Source: Elusimicrobiota bacterium
GTDB lineage: Bacteria > Elusimicrobiota > Elusimicrobia > UBA1565
Assembly (NCBI GenBank): GCA_002401485.1
Contig: NVTF01000003.1
Span: 1 to 53,194 of the forward strand
DNA: 53,194 bases
Direction of reading: 5' to 3'
Shown here: one piece after another, positions 16,227 through 23,520 of the stretch
How the letters are laid out: each line of letters starts with the position of its first letter
Position numbering within the stretch: the stretch's first letter is position 1
Notes under the pieces: model-generated
The model's input: only the letters and a program-made list of their open reading frames with translations
Told to the model about the DNA's origin: nothing
Database searches by the model: none
Made by a program: the position numbers and the translations under genes

Positions 16227-17024
16227 TTACTGCACTACTTCCAACGTCACAAAAAGGAACAACGACTGCTGCTCTTCGGTGACACTGGTGGTTGTAAACA
16301 ACCCACCAATGATCGGGAGCCTTCCTAAGAACGGGATCCGGGTTTTAGCGACGTTTTTCCGACTCGACTTCAATCCGCCGATTACAATCGTTTCACCGCT
16401 CTTAATCTCGATTTCCGTCTGTATCTGGCGCGTGACAATCGAGGGAACGGTTGTGTTCCCAACAGTCACGGGCCGGGAAAAATCAGGGTTGGACACTTCG
16501 AGCTGCAGCTGAGCGTCGATATAGTCCTTCTTATTTGGGTTCATCACCGGCAAAATATTCAAAATCACACCAAATTTCTTAAATTCAACCCCAACGCCCT
16601 GATTGTTGGTGACCGGATACGGCTGATCACCGCCGACAACAAAGTTAGCCTGGGTCTGATTCTTCGTAATAATCTTAGGATTCGACAACAATTGAGCCTT
16701 TCCCTCCGTTTCGAGCATCTTGAGTGATGTCTGCAACTGAGTCAAACGCTCAAAATCTCCGATCTTGATCAGCCCCGGAATCGGACTCTTTTCCGCGAAA
16801 TTAATGCCGGTCGTAAAGGGAGCCCAACTAAAACCAATATCCTTTGATACCGAGCCGCTGATCTCAACGACATCGGCGCTAACTGCAATCATCACCTCAC
16901 TCTGATCAAACTCTTCTTCCTCGTCATCCTCTTGCGCCCATACGGCGATTGGAAATACGAGCAGCACGGCCGCCAGTGCGACCCGGAGCCAATCCGCATA
17001 ATAATCTCGATGTTGCCGTCTCAT
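16227..17024 (-). CDS. Short secretin-core protein of the Tad system (RcpA/CpaC-like)
   Basis: About 265 residues with a signal peptide (ADWLRVALAAVLLVFPIAVWA) and a short acidic stretch (EDDEEEEFD). The secretin core follows: VSADVVEISGSVSKDIGFSW, then TLQ-type AQLLSNPKIITKNQTQANF, the gate-like VGVEFKKFGVILNILPV, and the secretin signature SGETIVIGGLKSS...RIPFLGRLPIIGGLF. It multimerises in the outer membrane as the pilus exit pore. CpaC/RcpA proteins usually have about 420-550 residues with N-terminal N0 and BON-like domains; both are absent. The gene is not broken: it has its own signal peptide and intact frame. The start is uncertain (GTG at 17045 or 17036, ATG at 17024); none has a good ribosome site. 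Confidence 0.88.
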   Translation of the reverse strand: MRRQHRDYYADWLRVALAAVLLVFPIAVWAQEDDEEEEFDQSEVMIAVSADVVEISGSVSKDIGFSWAPFTTGINFAEKSPIPGLIKIGDFERLTQLQTSLKMLETEGKAQLLSNPKIITKNQTQANFVVGGDQPYPVTNNQGVGVEFKKFGVILNILPVMNPNKKDYIDAQLQLEVSNPDFSRPVTVGNTTVPSIVTRQIQTEIEIKSGETIVIGGLKSSRKNVAKTRIPFLGRLPIIGGLFTTTSVTEEQQSLFLFVTLEVVQ

Positions 17025-17069
17025 GTTGTCATTCACAATGTGCACGCCTAAAAAACGTCGGTTATTAAA

Positions 17070-17825
17070 CTATCTGAACAGCTTTCGGAAGCTCGCCATT
17101 TGCATCGGATGCATCTCGATGTCGCCGAGTCCCCGTAAAATCGTGGTGATCTCACCCTGCTTCATCGCCAATGCAAGGTACTGCGCCTCATTGGGGTTGA
17201 GTGCGACGCTCATAATGCCGGATTCCGCAAATGCGGAGGCCTGCCTATCCTTCTTCTGTGTTTCCCCAAACTGCATCGCCGTCATGCCTTGACCCAAATT
17301 TCCGCCAATGCCAAGCACCAGCACGTTTTGCAAAATGGTTGCCGTCACCTTCTCCTTCCGGTTATCCGCCATAAGAGCATCGAAGGTCACAAGCACGTCG
17401 ATGCGATCCCCGGGCTTAATCAACTTCATCAAATCGCTTTTCACCGGAATCACCGCTCCACGATACCCCGGAGGGATTTTGACGCTGAGCCCTGAGGTAG
17501 GCGACAAGGAGGTCAACGCGGACTGCGTAATCTGATTGCCCTTAGGAATACGAATGCGGGTCACGAGGTTCGCAATTTGTTTGATGTCTGAGGGAACCTT
17601 AATTTCAAAGGCGTCCTGGGACATGAACTTGCGCGGGACCGCCTTCGTCGCGACGAGATCTTCTTTCAGCAGCGTCCGCTCCGGTAAATCAACCCGGGAG
17701 ACGAGCACCGTTGCGCTCTCGTACGATTTTGAAAGCTGCTTCTCCTTACTCGTCAGCACCATCAGGTACACAACGGCGGCGCCGACAGCCAAAACTAGGG
17801 GAATCATGACTCCTTTTTTTTCCAT
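17070..17825 (-). CDS. cpaB: Flp pilus assembly protein CpaB/RcpC
   Basis: 251 residues. N-terminal membrane anchor (MIPLVLAVGAAVVYLMVLTS), then a SAF domain (VLVSRVDLPERTLLKEDLVA...VTRIRIPKGNQITQSAL) and the RcpC-type beta region (IPPGYRGAVIPVKSDLMKLI, PGDRIDVLVTFD). The C-terminal part (ALNPNEAQYLALAMKQGEIT) is typical of the family. CpaB proteins sit in the periplasm beside the secretin and may bind peptidoglycan. Start: AAGGAG five bases before the ATG. It lies between tadE and the secretin gene. Confidence 0.94.
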   Translation of the reverse strand: MEKKGVMIPLVLAVGAAVVYLMVLTSKEKQLSKSYESATVLVSRVDLPERTLLKEDLVATKAVPRKFMSQDAFEIKVPSDIKQIANLVTRIRIPKGNQITQSALTSLSPTSGLSVKIPPGYRGAVIPVKSDLMKLIKPGDRIDVLVTFDALMADNRKEKVTATILQNVLVLGIGGNLGQGMTAMQFGETQKKDRQASAFAESGIMSVALNPNEAQYLALAMKQGEITTILRGLGDIEMHPMQMASFRKLFR

Positions 17826-17857
17826 GGTGTCTCCTTAACGCCCCTCTCCCGTTAAAA

Positions 17858-18334
17858 TCATTTGAACAACGGCCTCTCGATGGGCATCCGCACCTGAGCC
17901 ACCAGAAGTCGTTCTCTCCGCCCCGCCGTATTGGCGAGGATGAGTCCGGTCATAGGAAAAATCATCGGCACGCGCTGCGTCATGGTTACCTTCAAATCGA
18001 AATGCGGGCAGCCTTCCTGAGGGTCTGGCAGCGTCGATTCCTGCACGGCTGCCACGGACGCGTTGCGAAGAATAGCCTGACCGATTGTTCTCATTTTCCC
18101 CGCCCGGATAACGGGCGGCGGGCAGCCCGGCGCAGCGATCGCGACGGCCGTCAAAGATCCGATCCTCGCAACCTCGTAGGCTGCGTGCTGCAGCAGGATT
18201 GTTCGAAACGCGAGGTGTCCCACTTCCATGATCGTAAACACGATGAGCAGAAAAATCGGCAGCATAAGCAGCACCTCGATCAGAACCTGTCCCCGATCGG
18301 ATGCCCTCTTCGCCGCTTTTCTCCACTTTTTCAT
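17858..18334 (-). CDS. tadE: TadE-like pseudopilin
   Basis: 158 residues. A short basic leader ends RASDRG, followed by QVLIEVLLMLPIFLLIVFTI, so prepilin peptidase should cleave after Gly with Glu at +5. The hydrophobic helix and the TadE pattern MEVGHLAFRTILLQHAAYEV are diagnostic. One Cys in the PGCPPP loop and a second in EGCPHF could form a disulfide. Minor pseudopilins of this type prime or regulate Flp pilus assembly. The start is preceded by GGGGGAG at about 12 bases, rather far. A strong GC hairpin separates it from the pilin gene. Confidence 0.9.
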   Translation of the reverse strand: MKKWRKAAKRASDRGQVLIEVLLMLPIFLLIVFTIMEVGHLAFRTILLQHAAYEVARIGSLTAVAIAAPGCPPPVIRAGKMRTIGQAILRNASVAAVQESTLPDPQEGCPHFDLKVTMTQRVPMIFPMTGLILANTAGRRERLLVAQVRMPIERPLFK

Positions 18335-18356
18335 GTTTCATATTTCTCCCCCGCGT

Positions 18357-18383
18357 CCCCGCCCCCAACAACAGGGGGCGGGG
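18357..18383. other. GC-rich stem-loop between flp-type pilin gene and tadE
   Basis: A perfect 10-base stem (CCCCGCCCCC with GGGGGCGGGG) and seven-base loop lies 16 bases past the pilin stop. No U tract follows on the minus strand, so it is more likely a 3' stabiliser or partial attenuator that raises pilin mRNA relative to the assembly genes than a full terminator. Confidence 0.6.
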
Positions 18384-18398
18384 ATTCGGAGATCGACC

Positions 18399-18620
18399 TC
18401 AGCCGGAGCCGACAGTCTGAGCCGCCCCGGAGATCATTCCCATGATCTGGTTGAAAATACCACTGATCTGCGGCTTAAACATCTTTCCGATGACCAGAAC
18501 AACGCCGACGATAACCGCCAACATCATAAGGTATTCGACCGTATTTTGTCCGCGCTTGTCGCGAGCCAATTCCCTAAGAATCTCGGCCTCTTCACGCAGC
18601 CTTGCAACGATGTTAGACAT
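18399..18620 (-). CDS. Flp/Fap-type prepilin (major pilin candidate)
   Basis: 73 residues from the ATG at 18620, which has GGAGG six bases upstream; an earlier in-frame start is less supported. A charged leader ends DKRG, then QNTVEYLMMLAVIVGVVLVI, exactly the Flp class signature G-x4-E-Y with Glu at +5 and Tyr at +6. The mature protein is one hydrophobic helix with a short Gly/Ser tail. It should be cleaved by a TadV-type peptidase (not in the window) and polymerise into the fibre. Likely the major subunit because of its strong ribosome site and the downstream hairpin. Confidence 0.9.
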   Translation of the reverse strand: MSNIVARLREEAEILRELARDKRGQNTVEYLMMLAVIVGVVLVIGKMFKPQISGIFNQIMGMISGAAQTVGSG

Positions 18621-18651
18621 GTGTTTCCTCCTCAGAATAGTTCCCACCCTT

Positions 18652-18756
18652 TAGTACTGCTACTTTGTCATTCGTCCCAGCACAGCGCCGCATCCGCGTC
18701 GCTAGCACTGCTCCTTTGTCATTCGTCGCAGCACCGCGTCGCTCCCGCGACGCTAG
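18652..18756. repeat. Two imperfect 51-bp direct repeats between the prepilin genes
   Basis: Two copies with a 51-base period share the block TTTGTCATTCGTC and flanking GC-rich segments rich in GCGTCG and GCTAG. The second copy runs into the stop codon of the first prepilin. The spacing is close to five helical turns. No coding frame with a ribosome site crosses the repeats. Confidence 0.7.
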
Positions 18757-18950
18757 TAATACGCCGTCAAAATGGCCTGTCCCGCCTTTGCGAAATAGGT
18801 TCTCAGCGAAGATTGCAGCACCTTGTACAGCCCGGTGAACAGCGCGAGCAGCATCAAGGTCATCATGAGGTACTCGATCAGGACCTGGCCGCGTTGCGCC
18901 AATCGCCTGACTCGAAAACCCAAATTTCGTGTTTTTATCGGGAACCGCAC
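18753..18950 (-). CDS. Second Flp-type prepilin, first gene of the tad operon
   Basis: 65 residues from a GTG at 18950. A basic leader ending LAQRG precedes QVLIEYLMMTLMLLALFTGL, again G-x4-E-Y, then a short tail. The start is decided by the promoter at 18973-19001: an in-frame ATG at 19022 lies upstream of the predicted transcription start. GAGGGG precedes the GTG. The helix differs from the 18399-18620 pilin, so this could be a minor or alternative subunit. It is separated from the other prepilin by the 51-bp repeats. Confidence 0.8.
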   Translation of the reverse strand: MRFPIKTRNLGFRVRRLAQRGQVLIEYLMMTLMLLALFTGLYKVLQSSLRTYFAKAGQAILTAYY

Positions 18951-18972
18951 CTTTTTTTTCCCCTCTTTCTGA

Positions 18973-19001
18973 ATTGTAACAGGAGACCCTGGGAGCGTCA
19001 A
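18973..19001 (-). promoter_or_regulatory. Promoter of the tad pilus operon
   Basis: Minus strand TTGACG (19001-18996), a 17-base spacer and TACAAT (18978-18973). Transcription should start near 18966, giving a leader of about 15 bases that holds GAGGGG before the GTG at 18950. One of the best sigma-70-like promoters in the window. Confidence 0.7.
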
Positions 19002-19052
19002 GGACGCCAATGTTTCGTACATAAATCTTTATTTTTCCTTTACTTTCCATAA

Positions 19053-20036
19053 TTAGAACTTCATTTTCAGCGATAACATATCCGCCGTACCCAGAGAACC
19101 CAGCGAAACCAAGGCATAATCGAAGGCAATCCCGTACCCAAATGCCTGAGCCGTAAACAGTCCGACACCAAACGAAAGCTTAGGGGAGCCGACCAGAGGG
19201 TATAATCCGCTCCGATCATCCTCAAGAACCCGGCCAAGATCATCGGTGCTATGAAACCCCACCCGCAAATACACCTGACCCACTTGCAAAAGGTCCTCGG
19301 GCAGCATAAATTCCGCGCCAAGTCCGAGTCGCGCGGAAGAGTCTGACGCGTTGGACAATTCCATGGAAATGGTCAGCAATTCAAAGAGACGCACCGACGC
19401 GCCGCCGCGGGTGACCGACGCTACCCGAGAGTTTCCTGACCCGAAATTCTGCGTTGCAAATCCAAATGTGACATAGGAGTTGGGCTTTAACAAGGCCCCG
19501 AAATCCCCGACAATCGTGTCGTGGATCGTCCCATCATTGTCTTCATGAATCGCCTTGAGACTCGCTCCGAAGAAGAGTTTTTCATACCAGAAGGAACGCG
19601 CCGCGCTCAGCGTGAAAAATCCGTTCTGGACACGAGCCTCGGTTCCGTTTAAGGGGACTCCATTGCCATCGCGCACTTCAAATCCATCGATCGTGATGTA
19701 GCCCAGATTGGCGCCGAAAACGGTGCGGCCCAACGGATGAGCGTACGCCATGAAGACGGGAGAGTCGATCTCCTGGATATAGCGCAAATAAGAATACGCG
19801 AATTCCCTCTGCTGCGTCAGAGCGAGTCCGGCGGGATTCCAGGTCATCGCTTCCGATCCCTCGGCGAGGGCGACATAGGCACGCCCCATCGCCAGCGCGC
19901 GCGGGCTCCCTATGCCGATTTTCATGAATGAGGCGCCGCTCGTTCCTGCCGCAGCGTCCTGAGCATGCACGGCCGGTGCCGCCGCCGCGGCGGCGGCGAA
20001 GAACGTGAGGCTCAAAAGAACGCGTTTGCTCATCAT
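19053..20036 (-). CDS. PorV/PorQ-family outer-membrane barrel protein
   Basis: 327 residues with a signal peptide (Ala-rich core ending AVHAQ). The mature N-terminus has the PorV/UPF0164 pattern: GASFMKIGIGSPRALAMGRA, then EAMTWNPAGLA. The rest is barrel-like, ending in LSLKMKF with a terminal Phe as in many outer-membrane barrels. PorV proteins act in type IX secretion, carrying or attaching cargo at the surface. The gene overlaps the upstream 1122-residue FlgD-repeat protein by four bases (ATGA), and that protein has a T9SS-like C-terminus. The pair may be cargo and carrier; whether a full type IX machine exists is not visible here. Confidence 0.85.
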   Translation of the reverse strand: MMSKRVLLSLTFFAAAAAAAPAVHAQDAAAGTSGASFMKIGIGSPRALAMGRAYVALAEGSEAMTWNPAGLALTQQREFAYSYLRYIQEIDSPVFMAYAHPLGRTVFGANLGYITIDGFEVRDGNGVPLNGTEARVQNGFFTLSAARSFWYEKLFFGASLKAIHEDNDGTIHDTIVGDFGALLKPNSYVTFGFATQNFGSGNSRVASVTRGGASVRLFELLTISMELSNASDSSARLGLGAEFMLPEDLLQVGQVYLRVGFHSTDDLGRVLEDDRSGLYPLVGSPKLSFGVGLFTAQAFGYGIAFDYALVSLGSLGTADMLSLKMKF

Positions 20037-23000
20037 GGTATCAGCAGCTTCTTCACAACCTGGAATAATCCCTTCGATCCTCTATTGGTTTCTTGACGTA
20101 CGACGAAGAAATAAACACCGTGAGCCACCGGACGCCCTTGCTGATTCGTTTTATCCCAGAGAAAATTAATGAAGCTGTCCTCGGCCTGGGTCCCAAATTC
20201 TTTAGTCAGAATCAAATCCCCCGCAAGATTAAAAATCTTCAGCGACACGGTCGCCTGCAGCGGGGAATAGATGCGGAAGGTTGCATTGGCACCGCGAATC
20301 GGGTTGGGGAATACAAAGGTATTGTTGACGAAATCCGCCTGAGGGTTTTGAGAGCCTCCCCGGACTACCGGGATTTCGGCGATTATGAGGTCTTCGGCAA
20401 GAGCCGCCCCGGGAGCGATATCTCCGGTGATCGCATTGATCGCGGCGATATCGGTCGATCCGACAATCTTAAAGATGTAGTTGCCGTCGGGGACGATCGC
20501 CAAGGTCTCGTCCGTTCCGTCCCAAACCTCGGTTGTTTCGGTACGCGCGGGACGCACCCCTATAATTCGCTTAATGAGCGATTGTGATTCCGGCGGCGTC
20601 GGGTTTCCATTATTGTCAAAGGTCGTTCCCGGCCTGAATATTTTCACCGCAACCCGCATGGTCTCCGAGACCTGATAGGCGATCAGCGCCGTTCCGAAAT
20701 CAGCGCGAAGCGGACTGACCGCGACGTCATAAATACGAAGCGGATCCACCGAAATCGTCTGTTGGGCCGTCGATCCCGAGGACAACACCGACGCCAAATC
20801 GTCGGCCACGGCGCGAACCGTATAGAATCCGGGTTCCACAAAATTCCCACCGTCATCACGCGCGTCCCAGAATTCCCTGTTCAAAATTCCCGAGTCGCGC
20901 ACCTGCCCCAAAATCAAGGTCCGCACCGTCACGGGCGAAGAATTGGTTGTTAGGATTGAAATTGTCACTGAGGATTGACGCGTCAGGGAATAATCGACTT
21001 CATACGGCGGCAGCGAAATGGTTTGACTGGAGTTAAACAACGTCGGGAAGGTCGGGGTGATGCTGAAAACCGGGAAAACAATTGACCCGCGGGCGACTGT
21101 CAAAGCCCCGGTCACCTGATCAGTGGCAAAAAAACGAGGCGTGGTGGTGGACTCCGCGACCAAGGTGTAAATATAGGTGCCGTCGGGAATAAACAGGCCG
21201 TTAGAATCGCGCCCATCCCAAAATTCCGTAATTCTCAGCCGGCCCGGGCGCATGCCTTTAATCGATATAAGGGGCGCTACAGAATTACCCGAGTTTACGA
21301 TTTGCCCGCACGCGCCCCCGGGGTCCAGGACTCCGCACGGAGGCCACGTAGAGGAGGAGCCTTGAATCGTCGTCCCCGGCGGATAGATATTCCAAACGAT
21401 GTTCATCGGCTGAGAAAGCTGATAACTGATGGTCACGACATCGGTAGCGCCCGTTAACAATGGAGAACCCGATACATCCGTAATGCGAAATAAATCGACC
21501 GGGAAAAGTGCGGTCGTTGTTGATATTTTCGCAGGAAAAAACGGATCAGACGCGGTTAGCTGGATCAAATAGGTTCCAGAAGAAACAAATCCACCGGTAT
21601 CATCGGTGGGTATCAGCCACCGTTCCCGGTTTAAGAAATTTCCCGGGCGGACCTGATTATTGATCAGTGTTTTGATGAGATTTTCGCCGGTACTGTTGAA
21701 AATCTTGAGCGAAACAAACGCCTCGCGCGACAACGAGTAGCTGAATGTAAAGGGATCCAATCCAGCAACCGGGGGCGAGGACCCGATGACGGTAGATGCC
21801 GGACCGACTTGCGAAATCGTCACAAGCCCGCGATTGATCGAGAGAAATCCGCTGCGTGCGTTGGTCGACCAGACGCGTCTGTCGGACGCGACCCCGTTAA
21901 AGGGAACGCCGTTTTGTGAAGGCAAGGACGCATAAAGAACAAATACGTAGTTGCCGTCGTCCATAATCTTTCCGTTCGAATCCCGGCCGTCCCAAAAACT
22001 GATTACGGGTTTTCGGAAGTCCTGTTGTTCCTCAAGATGGCGCACCAACGGCTGGGTCGGGCCGAAATTCTTATGCACCCCTTGATTGGCAGCAGGAGGC
22101 AAATCCGGAATAATGGTCGGGTCATTGACATTATTCAAGCCATTGGTAAACGCGGTTCCGGGAGGGTAAATATCGATAAAGACTGTCGCGGGTTCGGTTA
22201 GCAAATAACTCAGGACGGCAAGAGACGTCGATTGCTCCGTCAACGGCTGCACGCGAATATCGGTAATTTGAAGTGTATCGAGCGCAATCTGCCGCGTCGT
22301 TGCCACGCTCAGATCCGCTCCGAATTCATCGAGCGAAAATGACTGCAGCGTGGCAAGATAGACGCCGGGAGGACCGAGATCCCCGTTTTCGAAACGCCCA
22401 TTCCAGGAATCCCCGTTTTGCAGCGTGCCGGAAGGAATGCCCTCACCCACGCGCGGCAACCCGTTGACGACGTGGCGAATAAAGGCTCCATCGCCCTGCA
22501 CGACGGAGAGGAACATCGTCGCGTCTTTCGCCAATCGATAGGTGATGTTGTAGGGCTCCGCCGCGACACCCGTAAGCGCCCCAACCACCGTCGGAGAGGT
22601 TCGCACCACATGCACATCCGTCACATCGACGATGATTGGCTTTTCATCAACAACGGCATTATTCTCGTCCTTCGTGAACCCGCCCGGATAGGCACGGGTT
22701 TGTGTAATATTGATGTTGCCGCTCGCGCCGGTCTGATTGGTCGCAACCGTTGCGCGAAACCCAAACTGCCCGTTTGATTTACCGAATTCCCCCTGAATAT
22801 TGATGGACCCGTCCCACAGGATGCACATCGGGACGCAGGCCGTGCCGGCGCCCGGACAATCGTTTGCCGAATCCGTGCCCGCGGCTATGAAACCCGGGTT
22901 ATCAACGAAAAATGTTCGAAGCGGTGGAGTTGATTCCGGCGCGAGAGGGTTTGACCCGGGAGCGAATTTGAAAATTTCGAATGATACGAAGTCGAGCGCG

Positions 23001-23401
23001 AAGGCGGAATTGCCGGACTGGGTGTTGGCCCAACCGACCTTCGCGCACAGGACAAGGCGATTATTGCAGAAATTATTATTGATCGTGCCGCTGGGCAATG
23101 GAGTCACCGGACAAGCCGGATCCACTGTCTGAGCGAATTCGATATGGGGGTTGTTGGATAGGTTGCCCGCGCTCGGAAGCAGCGGCCGGTTGATCCCATT
23201 GCCGGTACACGTCAGACGCGAAGTGCCGGCGGGCACCGCGCAAAGCGCCGGATCATTAACCCACAGCCCGTCGATAAATACCTGCTGCGCAAACGGAGTC
23301 GTGACCGCGAATAAAAGCACCGCAACAACAGCAAAGGGTTGCGCGGCGCCAATTAGCGCACGCACAATACCAGCTTTAGAGCGGCTCTGTAGTCGAATCA
23401 T
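20033..23401 (-). CDS. Large secreted protein with about seven FlgD-like Ig repeats
   Basis: 1122 residues with a signal peptide (AVVAVLLFAVTTPFAQ). After a Cys-containing N-terminal region come about seven copies of a FlgD-like Ig signature W-D/N-G-x-D-x-x-G-x(4)-G-x-Y. Examples are FWDGRDSNGKIMDDGNYVF, FWDGRDSNGLFIPDGTYIYT, FWDARDDGGNFVEPGFYTV and VWDGTDETLAIVPDGNYIF. The final copy (LWDKTNQQGRPVAHGVYFFV ending KKLLIP) closely resembles the C-terminal type A signal of type IX cargo. It is probably a surface or extracellular structural protein, perhaps an adhesin. It is coupled to the PorV-like gene and directly precedes the pilus locus. Confidence 0.85.
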   Translation of the reverse strand: MIRLQSRSKAGIVRALIGAAQPFAVVAVLLFAVTTPFAQQVFIDGLWVNDPALCAVPAGTSRLTCTGNGINRPLLPSAGNLSNNPHIEFAQTVDPACPVTPLPSGTINNNFCNNRLVLCAKVGWANTQSGNSAFALDFVSFEIFKFAPGSNPLAPESTPPLRTFFVDNPGFIAAGTDSANDCPGAGTACVPMCILWDGSINIQGEFGKSNGQFGFRATVATNQTGASGNINITQTRAYPGGFTKDENNAVVDEKPIIVDVTDVHVVRTSPTVVGALTGVAAEPYNITYRLAKDATMFLSVVQGDGAFIRHVVNGLPRVGEGIPSGTLQNGDSWNGRFENGDLGPPGVYLATLQSFSLDEFGADLSVATTRQIALDTLQITDIRVQPLTEQSTSLAVLSYLLTEPATVFIDIYPPGTAFTNGLNNVNDPTIIPDLPPAANQGVHKNFGPTQPLVRHLEEQQDFRKPVISFWDGRDSNGKIMDDGNYVFVLYASLPSQNGVPFNGVASDRRVWSTNARSGFLSINRGLVTISQVGPASTVIGSSPPVAGLDPFTFSYSLSREAFVSLKIFNSTGENLIKTLINNQVRPGNFLNRERWLIPTDDTGGFVSSGTYLIQLTASDPFFPAKISTTTALFPVDLFRITDVSGSPLLTGATDVVTISYQLSQPMNIVWNIYPPGTTIQGSSSTWPPCGVLDPGGACGQIVNSGNSVAPLISIKGMRPGRLRITEFWDGRDSNGLFIPDGTYIYTLVAESTTTPRFFATDQVTGALTVARGSIVFPVFSITPTFPTLFNSSQTISLPPYEVDYSLTRQSSVTISILTTNSSPVTVRTLILGQVRDSGILNREFWDARDDGGNFVEPGFYTVRAVADDLASVLSSGSTAQQTISVDPLRIYDVAVSPLRADFGTALIAYQVSETMRVAVKIFRPGTTFDNNGNPTPPESQSLIKRIIGVRPARTETTEVWDGTDETLAIVPDGNYIFKIVGSTDIAAINAITGDIAPGAALAEDLIIAEIPVVRGGSQNPQADFVNNTFVFPNPIRGANATFRIYSPLQATVSLKIFNLAGDLILTKEFGTQAEDSFINFLWDKTNQQGRPVAHGVYFFVVRQETNRGSKGLFQVVKKLLIP

Positions 23402-23446
23402 TCAGTTGTGAAGCACTCCGCTTCCTACATCTTAGTGTACGGTCAG

Positions 23447-23476
23447 TTTACAGTTCTTCGGTTTCACTTTTGTTAA
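23447..23476 (-). promoter_or_regulatory. Candidate promoter of the FlgD-repeat/PorV pair
   Basis: Minus strand TTAACA (23476-23471), 18-base spacer, TGTAAA (23452-23447), 46 bases before the ATG at 23401. Matches are five and four of six. The 119-bp spacer 23402-23520 holds nothing else recognisable. Confidence 0.4.
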
Positions 23477-23520
23477 CCGGAATTAAAGAAAGTATTGCGT
23501 GGATCGGTGCATAATGCCAG

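Noticed and set aside
15163-16512. Long plus-strand open frame (449 codons) antisense to the TadZ-TadA fusion
   Set aside because: No ribosome site, Arg/His-rich translation without domains, and the minus strand holds an unmistakable gene; GC-rich coding regions often leave such open antisense frames.
17835-18371. Minus-strand frame of 178 codons overlapping tadE
   Set aside because: Very Gly/Arg-rich shadow frame; the tadE frame has the prepilin signature and correct operon position.
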